NCBI GenBank assembly: GCA_014058105.1
Contig: JACGCM010001129.1
Coordinates: 2,615,001-2,679,000, forward strand
Reading direction: 5' to 3'
Length of the DNA: 64,000 bases
Origin: Kingdonia uniflora
Taxonomy: Eukaryota; Streptophyta; Magnoliopsida; Ranunculales; Circaeasteraceae
Shown one piece after another: positions 57,863 through 64,000 of the stretch (within the stretch, counting starts at the first letter, position 1; every line of letters starts with the position of its first letter). The notes below the pieces were generated by a model. It saw only the letters and a program-made list of their open reading frames with translations. It did not search any database and was not told the DNA's origin. The translations under genes and the position numbers were made by a program.

Positions 57863-58889
57863 ATGGACTTCTACCATGACCTTTTCACCCCCTCTCAGCC
57901 CTCTATCAAGATCCAGGACTTGGGCATCATGGAGAAACTTATCACAGATGAGGATAACGCCCTCCTTACTCGGGATCCCACCATGGAGGAGCTGAAAGAA
58001 GCTCTCTTCTCGATGAACCCGTATAAATCCCCTGGATCGGACGGCTTTACCCCCCTCTTCTACCAAAAATCATGGGCTACCGTTCAACATGATTTGTTCA
58101 AAACTGTCCTCGCTTTTTTCCAACCTACTCCAGGAATTCAACTATACTAACATCACCCTTATCCCCAAGAAAAAAAACCCAGACTCCCCTGACCACTACC
58201 GCCCCATCAGCCTCTGTAATGTCAAATTCATACTTATCACCAAAATCTTTGATGCCAGACTTTGACCCCTCCTTAACAAGATCATCTCCCCGACTCAAAA
58301 TGCTTTCATTCCCGGATGCCAAAATTTTGACAATATTATCATAGCTAAAGAAATCCTCTCTACCCTCAGAAAGAAGAAATGTGCTCCTAGCTGTATGGCA
58401 GTTAAACTTGATCTGAGCAAAGCCTTCGACAGAGTTGAATGGGACTTCCTTCCTGAATCCCTGTCATCCATGGGGTTCTGTGAAAATTGGTATTCTTGGA
58501 TACACCAATGTATCTCGACCACTGCGTTTTCGTTCAATCTCAATGACACCCCCTTAGATTTTCTTAAATTTGGCAGGGGGCTCAGACAAGGTGATTCCCT
58601 CTCTCAATCCCTTTTTCTTATTTGTTTTGAAGTCCTCTCTCAGATTATCCTACAAAAAGAAAATAATGGCACAATCCATGGTATCAAACCGGCCAGTGGC
58701 AGTACCCCAATCACTCATCTGCTCTTCGCGGATGACAGCTTCATCTTCTACAAGGCCAACCTGGAAGAGGCTGGGGCTCTTAAAGAAGCCTTAAACACCT
58801 TTAAACAAGTTTCCGGCCAAGAGATCAACTGGCACAAATCTTGTATTCTCTTTAGTGATTCAATCTATTTTTCACCCAGATATCGCTGA
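57863..58889 (+). pseudogene. LINE 2 reverse transcriptase
   Basis: The pre-RT region has EELKEALFSMNPYKSPGSDG. NITLIPKK and YRPISLCNVKF lie in another frame at 58140-58230. The main frame at 58395-58889 has VKLDLSKAFDRVEWDFL, GLRQGDSLSQSLFLICFEVL and the catalytic HLLFADDSFIFYKA. It ends around CILFSDSI, where the thumb region is deleted. Confidence 0.88.
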
Positions 58890-59998
58890 AGACATCCTGA
58901 CCAGCCCCTCAGTAGACATCCGGCCTCCGACGTCCTCCGGTGGAAGCCGGAGAAGAACGGTCAACTCACTGTGAGATCTGTCTACAAAGTTGCATCTCAG
59001 GACCAAGCCACCCCTGCGGCTCCCCCTACCCCGGGAACCCCAGTGGAGTTCCCTTGGGAAACTATTTGGCAGACGACTACCCCCTTTCGCATTCCTCTGG
59101 AAAGCAATCCAGGAAGGTGTTCCAACAAAATTTTGTCTCTTGTTCGGAAACGACGACTGGGACACAAACTGCCCCAGATGTGGTATCGAAACGGAGACGG
59201 TCGCGCATGCCCTCTTTCTCTGTCCAAATATTAACGACTTCTGGGACCTTTTTGACCTCTCTCTGAACTTTAGCACTCACATCTTCCCTGACTCAGTTGG
59301 TCTGACCATCTTGAAGTGCTACCAGCTGCTTGGGGGATCTACGAGTTTGGCGGCCTTTTGTAGTACGCTCAACTCTATTATGTATGTCATTTGGACATCT
59401 AGGAACGAGTTAGTGTTTGAAAATAAACGCACGTGCCATACTGAAAAAATCAAGAGAGCGAAGAGCTTTCTCTTACCTCCGAAATGTCCCACCCAACCGT
59501 CCTTAACCCCTCGCAAGATGCCGCCTCAAGCTAGTTCTGGGTGGCACACCGTTTTTGTAGACGCCGCCTGGACCAAACCGGAAAATCTGGGTGGTACAGG
59601 TTTCATTGTTAAATCTCACAACAATTTTATTATTTCTGCAGGTCATGATTCAGCAAGGGCAGGAGACGCCGAAGAGGCCGAAGAGCTCGCGGTGATAAGA
59701 GGGATGGAGGAAGCTTTAAGACTTGGGCTTGACATAGTTCTCCTCCTTACCGACTGCCAACGATTTGTTAGAGCTTTCTGTGACCGGTCTGAGGATCTCT
59801 CTTGGGGTGGCTCTCACTCTTGCACCTGACATACGCGCCTTGACGACATTTTTTCAGGAATTCTATTTTGACTTTATTGATCGTGTCTGTAATTACGAAG
59901 CACATTTTCTCGTAGCCAAAGGGGTTGCTGCTCCCTCTTTTGTTTGTTCAGAGCCTTCCATGGCTACTGCTTTTGTATACTCTCTTGTACCCCACCAT
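58890..59998 (+). pseudogene. LINE 2 zf-RVT and RNase H
   Basis: After the deletion the sequence reads FHPDIAEDILT and SDVLRWKPEKNGQLTVRSVYK, then zf-RVT (TNCPRCGIETETVAHALFLC). RNase H at about 59540-59998 has FVDAAWTKPENLGGTGFIV (Asp), AEELAVIRGMEEAL (Glu) and LLTDCQRFVRAF (Asp). The last motif, VCNYEAHFLVAKG, has His where Asp is usual. A frameshift near 59820 separates the last two. Confidence 0.86.
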
Positions 59999-60070
59999 TA
60001 AGTGAGGCTTTTTATTTATTTATATATTCATGTCTTGCTTTAAAAAAAAAAAGAATATACAAAGAGTTTA

Positions 60071-60517
60071 GAGCATTTACAATAATAGGGTGACTTGTTT
60101 AAGTGGAGGCAAGTCACCTTTTTTTTCCAACAGACCACCAACAGTAAGGTGATTTTGCCAAGGTGGCACCCAAATCATTACAAAAACCTACCTTGAGTGT
60201 AAGTTCAGAAACCGTGGGTTATACTTTTTTCAATGCCGCGCAGTTCAGAATTGTGGGGCAAAATATATGCCATAGATTAAGACACGTCACAAGTTCCAAT
60301 GATTCGCGATGCGTATATTTTTTTAAATTAAAAGTGCTGCGCAATTCTGCGCGACATTTTTCTCTCTCTCCTCTCTCTTACCATGTGGCTTTTTTGTGAT
60401 TGGTTTAAATAAAAAAAAAATAGGTGGGTGGGTTTTCAACTACTGTGTAAAAATCATGGTTGGTTACTGTTTAGGCATTTTAGTCGGTTCAAGGTGACCT
60501 TACTACTGCATATGCTC
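60071..60517. mobile_element. Harbinger-like MITE with TTA duplication
   Basis: Left end GAGCATTTACAATAATAGGGTGAC, right end in inverted orientation GAGCATATGCAGTAGTAAGGTCACC. TTA at 60068-60070 and 60518-60520. It lies 19 bp after the LINE 2 poly-A. Confidence 0.86.
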
Positions 60518-60699
60518 TTAGATTAGTTTTGACGACTCAACTTCCCCCTTCTTCTCTTCTTTAATGCAATTTTATTTATTTATTAAATAATATTTAATAT
60601 TTTTAGTTGCTTACCTAATTTACTTGCTAAGAAGGTAGTCCATCCTCCAAATACATGTGACATCTTTTGAATGGTCTGGTCTTCTAAGCTTATGACCCC

Positions 60700-60907
60700 A
60701 GGGTTACCCAATCATTTTTCTATTTTTTCTCTCCCCTATTTCTCTCTCCTCTCTTATGCCATGTGGCCTTTTATGATTGGTTTAAATCTATAATTTTTTA
60801 GGTGGGCGGGTTTTCAACCCACCTCAACTGCTGTGTAAAAATCAAGGTTGGTTACTATTGAGGCATTTTAGTGGGTTTAAGGTGACCTTATTGCTGCATA
60901 TGCTCTT
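60700..60907. mobile_element. Second, 5'-truncated copy of the adjacent MITE
   Basis: From about CCCAATCATTTTTCTATTTT to GCTGCATATGCTC the sequence repeats the right half of the MITE at 60071-60517 (TTTCAACC...CTGTGTAAAAATCA, GGTTGGTTACT, GGTGACCTTA). It ends in GCTC followed by TTA. No left end was found. Confidence 0.75.
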
Positions 60908-61890
60908 ATAGGCCAAATGATTAGTTCGGGAAAATGGTGATAAGTTCCCTGATTAGAGCATGGGCAACAGGCTCCCTATCGCTATTATTGCAATCCAAAT
61001 CGATTAAAAATTACTTTTGTAGGCTCGCCATCGCTCAAATAGCGTTCCTATCAAGAAAATCAGTGGCTATTTGTGGCGAGCCGTTTCCATGCAAGGATTG
61101 TCCGTGGGCACACTTGTGAATCATTAAAAAATGTTTTTTTTTCTAAAACAAAACTGATTATTAAATTTAATAAAAGAGTTGTGCCAATTAAATTGGCGAG
61201 ATGTATTTTTTTAATATATTTTTTAAATATTTTATTATTAAAAAAATTTAAAAAAATGTTGTTCGCCAATTCAATTGGCGCACAACATTTATTTATTTAT
61301 TTTTAAATTTAAAAAAAAAAAACTGACATCCATCCCTACCCTGAAGAAGATCATTTTTCTAACCCTGGCTACAAGTCTTTTATTTATTTATTTTTTCTTC
61401 TGATTTTAAGCCTACGTGGCTCGTTAACTTAGCCAGTCTGCTGCTGATGCTCTTATTCTTTTACATGTTTTCAGAAAATTTGCATCATCCGTACTACGGG
61501 TTTCTTTAAAGCTGAAGAGCCATAACTTACATTGGATTCCAATGCTCCGTGGTTCACATTACATTTCCAAAAATCTTTACTTTCACAAAAAACTTCTTTA
61601 ATTTTCTTTGAACTAACATAAGTAGATTAAGTAGTAATGGTCGACAAGGGGGACACACAATAACAGATAAAGGACTACATTAACAATGTGCCACCTTCCC
61701 ATTCGCAGGGATCAACCGCAGGGTTTGCTCCACATTGTAGATGAGGGGTGACACATTGTCAACGGCGAAGTTTCTTTAAGGCTGCATAGCCATAACTTAC
61801 GATGGGTTCCAACTTTCAAATGCATATGGTTCGCACTTCGCATTTCATATACTGTAAAATCAATGTTTCTAATATCTTATATTGAATCAG
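60908..61890. repeat. Paralogue of 50405-50890, split by a MITE
   Basis: The two outer parts (60908-60955 and about 61455-61890) align with 50405-50890. The copy at 50 kb lacks the MITE and so serves as an empty site. Confidence 0.84.
60956..61452. mobile_element. Harbinger-like MITE with TTA duplication and an empty paralogous site
   Basis: Left end GAGCATGGGCAACAGGCTC, right end inverted GAGCATCAGCAGCAGACTGG. TTA at 60953-60955 and 61453-61455. The 50 kb paralogue reads CCTGATTACTCTTTCAG across the same point, with a single TTA, confirming the insertion. The interior has TTGGCGAGA/CGCCAATT-type inverted motifs. Confidence 0.9.
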
Positions 61891-61924
61891 AAAAATAATC
61901 TATTTTCCCCCAGCAGTCATAGGT

Positions 61925-62780
61925 ATTGAGTCGCAACCGCGGAAGCCGAAACTTCAACTCGATTTGGTTATTAATGAACAAGCTACAATCTAAAGGAATA
62001 CGCAATAACAAGCATACACACAAGTTTAATGTGGTTCGGCAATTGCCTACGTCCACCGTACAAGAGAGAGAGAGAGTTTATTTAAGATTCAAGGTTATAA
62101 TCACTCAAAGCAATTAGAGGTTCTCTAAAGGATTTCCTCTCAAATTGATCTCACCAAGGGTTGGCTCTAAAAGAGCCCTAAGTTCCCCTTATATACTTGG
62201 GGAACTATTTACAATCACTCAAATCTCAAGGCAAGTCAAGGGTTCCAAACAAAACTAAAAATTGAGTTTTTTTCGAAGTCTATCCAAACAGACCCAATTT
62301 CTATTCGAACAAAAAGTGCTCGGGGTGGTTTATTTGAACATAAACATTTTCTATTCGAACAGATCCAATTTCGTTTGAACGACAATAAATTACGTTCGAA
62401 CAACAATAAATCTCGTTCGAACGGGTTGTTAACAACTTTTGTTCAAACAACCCCACAATTCTCTACCTCGGTGAAGATTTCCCCCAACCAAACAAACCAA
62501 AATCTGAGCCAAAAATAGTAACCATCCAAACGAACCCAAACAAACCTTCTCCACCATCAAATGTCCCCAAGGACCCAAGTACACAAACGACCTAAAGAAA
62601 ACTAAACAAACAAGCGTCCTGAAGGACCAAATCTAAACCAAGCGTCCCAAAAGACCCAAATGAACCAAACGTCCCAAAGGACCAAAACCAAACCAAATAT
62701 CATAAATGACCAAATCGATCAAATGTCCCAAAAGGACCCAAATCAATCGAACGTCCCAAGGAACCAAAATTAACTGTACC
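61925..62780 (-). mobile_element. LTR arm 1 (minus orientation), part of an inverted pair
   Basis: On the minus strand this ends GCGGTTGCGACTCAATA and matches, over nearly 700 bp, the plus-strand arm at 63219-63916. It carries U5-like sequence (GTAGGCAATTGCCGAACCAC on minus) and a cluster of TTCGAAC motifs (62290-62450). At 62575-62770 there is a tandem motif AAACGTCCCAAAGGACC in several copies. Confidence 0.8.
62575..62775. repeat. Tandem GTCCCAAAGGACC repeat of about 25-30 bp
   Basis: AAGCGTCCTGAAGGACC, AAGCGTCCCAAAAGACC, AACGTCCCAAAGGACC and AATGTCCCAAAAGGACC follow one another with short spacers. The unit is partly palindromic (GGTCC...GGACC). Confidence 0.82.
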
Positions 62781-62889
62781 AAATCAATGGTTGCCTACGT
62801 ACCGTCGTGGATCAAGTCGCCCGTAGTTCCCACAATCCCCGTGAGGGGCCAAATCAATCTTTAGGAAAAAGATCCCTCTCTCTATCTCT

Positions 62890-63215
62890 ATAAATTCCCA
62901 TATCAAAAGTCTGTTTGTACCATTGTCTTAGAGACCTCTCAAACCGTATAACGATCTATTCATCATTTGACACACATATTCATTTCAAGAAACAATAAAC
63001 CCACTCGGCTGAGTCATATAGATATCTTCCTTCAACTTCCCATGTAAGAATGCCGTCTTAACATCGAGATGTTGTAATTCCAATTCAAATTTGCTATCAA
63101 AGCCAATAGGATACATCTGGATAAGTGTTTTACCACTAGGCTTGCCTTGAAACGTAATATCATTTTGAGATCCTTATTTCCTTTTGTAGACCCATTTACC
63201 ACCAATCGCTCTCCT
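62890..63215 (-). pseudogene. Copia reverse transcriptase fragment (minus strand)
   Basis: Minus-strand segments read RAIGGKWVYKRK, then LELQHLDVKTAFLHGKLKED, IYMTQPSGF and SLRQWYKQTFD with frameshifts and a stop after FIVS. This is the central copia RT. It is a different lineage from the element at 43.6 kb (KTAFLHGKLKED against [12 protein letters not shown]). It sits between two inverted LTR arms. Confidence 0.83.
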
Positions 63216-63218
63216 TTT

Positions 63219-63916
63219 AGGACGCTTGGTTTGGTTGGTTTCCTTGGGTCGCTTGTGTGTTTGGGTATTTGGGGACTTTTGATGGTGGAGAGGGTTTGTT
63301 TCGGGTCATTTGGATGGTTACTATGTTCGACTCAGATTTCAGTTCGTTTGGTTGGAGGAAATCTTCATCGAGGTGGAGAATTGTGGGGATGTTGTTTGCA
63401 AAGTCGTTCGAACGAGAGATATTATCGTTTGAACGAAACTTGTTCTATTCGAATAGAAAATGCTTATGTTCGAATAAGTTACTCAGGCAGCCATTTATTT
63501 GAATACATTTGGTATTTTGTTCGAATAAAAATGGTCTGTTCGAACAGACATCGGTAAAACTCAATTTTGAATTTTGTTTGGAACCCTTGACTTGCCTCAA
63601 GATTTGAGCGATTGTAAATAGTTCCCCAACTATATAAGGGGGACTTGGGTTCTTTTAGAGCCAACCCTTGGTGAGATCAATTTGAGAGGAAATTCTTATG
63701 AGAACCTCTAATTTTTTTGAGTGATTGTAACCTTTGGGATCTTGAATAAACTCTATCTATCTATCTATCTATCTCTCTCTCCCTCTCTTGTATGGTGGAT
63801 GTAGGCAATTGTCAAACCACCTTAAACTTGTGTATTGTGTATTTCTTTAATTGTTGCTTGTTCATTGCTAACCAAATCGAAGTTAGAGTTTTGGCTTCTG
63901 CGGTTGTGACTCAACA
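63219..63916 (+). mobile_element. LTR arm 2 (plus orientation), part of an inverted pair
   Basis: Starts near AGGACGCTTGGTTTGGTTGG and ends GCGGTTGTGACTCAACA. It matches arm 1 in reverse complement, including GATGGTGGAGA, GGATGGTTACTAT, GAAATCTTCAYCGAGGT and the U5-like GGCAATTGTC segment. TTCGAAC motifs cluster at 63400-63560. A TCTA microsatellite is at about 63752-63775. Confidence 0.82.
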
Positions 63917-64000
63917 CCCCAAACATTAGAGTAAACATAATCAAGTGTTCCACGAGTACGGTGGATAGCAGTGTCGAATTTTACCCTTGTCTGCTTACCC

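Larger units (their letters stand above)
54881..60051 (+). mobile_element. Second L1-type LINE, 5'-truncated and internally deleted
   Basis: Plus-strand LINE remnant with the end of the ORF1 DUF4283 domain and a zinc knuckle, endonuclease, reverse transcriptase, zf-RVT and RNase H, ending in poly-A at about 60041-60051. The start is placed where DUF4283-like sequence begins; the true 5' end may differ. It is GC-richer than the flanks. The RT-to-zf-RVT region is shortened near 58865. No target duplication could be confirmed. Confidence 0.85.

Overview
The window is nuclear DNA of a flowering plant, most likely a eudicot. The genes have many introns with GT..AG (and some GC..AG) borders, non-coding DNA is AT-rich, and SINEs, MITEs, hAT elements, L1-type LINEs and Ty1/copia and Ty3/gypsy-like LTRs are all present. 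Nothing here is bacterial or viral, and I found no CRISPR array, operon or defence-island-like system. I cannot name the species.

Genes from left to right: a broken copy of an mTERF gene (about 0.6-1.0 kb, -) beside an intact mTERF gene (2.2-3.4 kb, -); the mitochondrial import receptor TOM20 (3.7-7.0 kb, +, six exons), divergent from mTERF; the atypical kinase RIO1 (8.1-14.2 kb, -, twelve exons); a long repeat and transposon stretch (14.2-30 kb); the meiotic axis HORMA protein ASY1 (30.8-38.2 kb, +, 22 coding exons) with an antisense F-box/PP2 lectin pseudogene inside one intron; a YrdC/Sua5-like protein (38.8-42.2 kb, +); a deleted copia element (43.6-46.1 kb); a short conserved plant protein that I read as complex I subunit P1 (47.5-47.8 kb, -); two tandem F-box/MYND-finger genes (48.3-50.1 and 51.2-53.1 kb, -); a second LINE (about 54.9-60.05 kb); and a MITE and inverted-LTR graveyard to the end. 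From memory, ASY1, the P1-type gene and the MYND F-box gene are close neighbours in Arabidopsis (At1g67370, At1g67350, At1g67340), so 30.8-53.1 kb is probably a conserved microsynteny block enlarged by insertions.

The structure most worth a second look is the nested transposon at 19.2-30 kb. An L1-type LINE was split by a copia-like LTR fragment, a hAT-type non-autonomous element and a 2893-bp solo LTR with a perfect 5-bp target duplication. The LINE reading frame resumes exactly across the last two insertions. Other points are three GC-AG introns in two neighbouring genes, an ASY1 coding exon holding only the ATG and another of 13 nt, loss of a zinc ligand and growth of a 24-bp coding minisatellite in one F-box paralogue, a captured ribosomal protein uL4 exon fragment, and head-to-head LTR arms rich in the palindrome GTTCGAAC around a copia reverse-transcriptase fragment.

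Most single-copy genes are housekeeping: organelle gene expression (mTERF), protein import (TOM20), ribosome maturation (RIO1), tRNA modification (YrdC) and respiration (P1). ASY1 serves meiosis. They share a neighbourhood, not a pathway.
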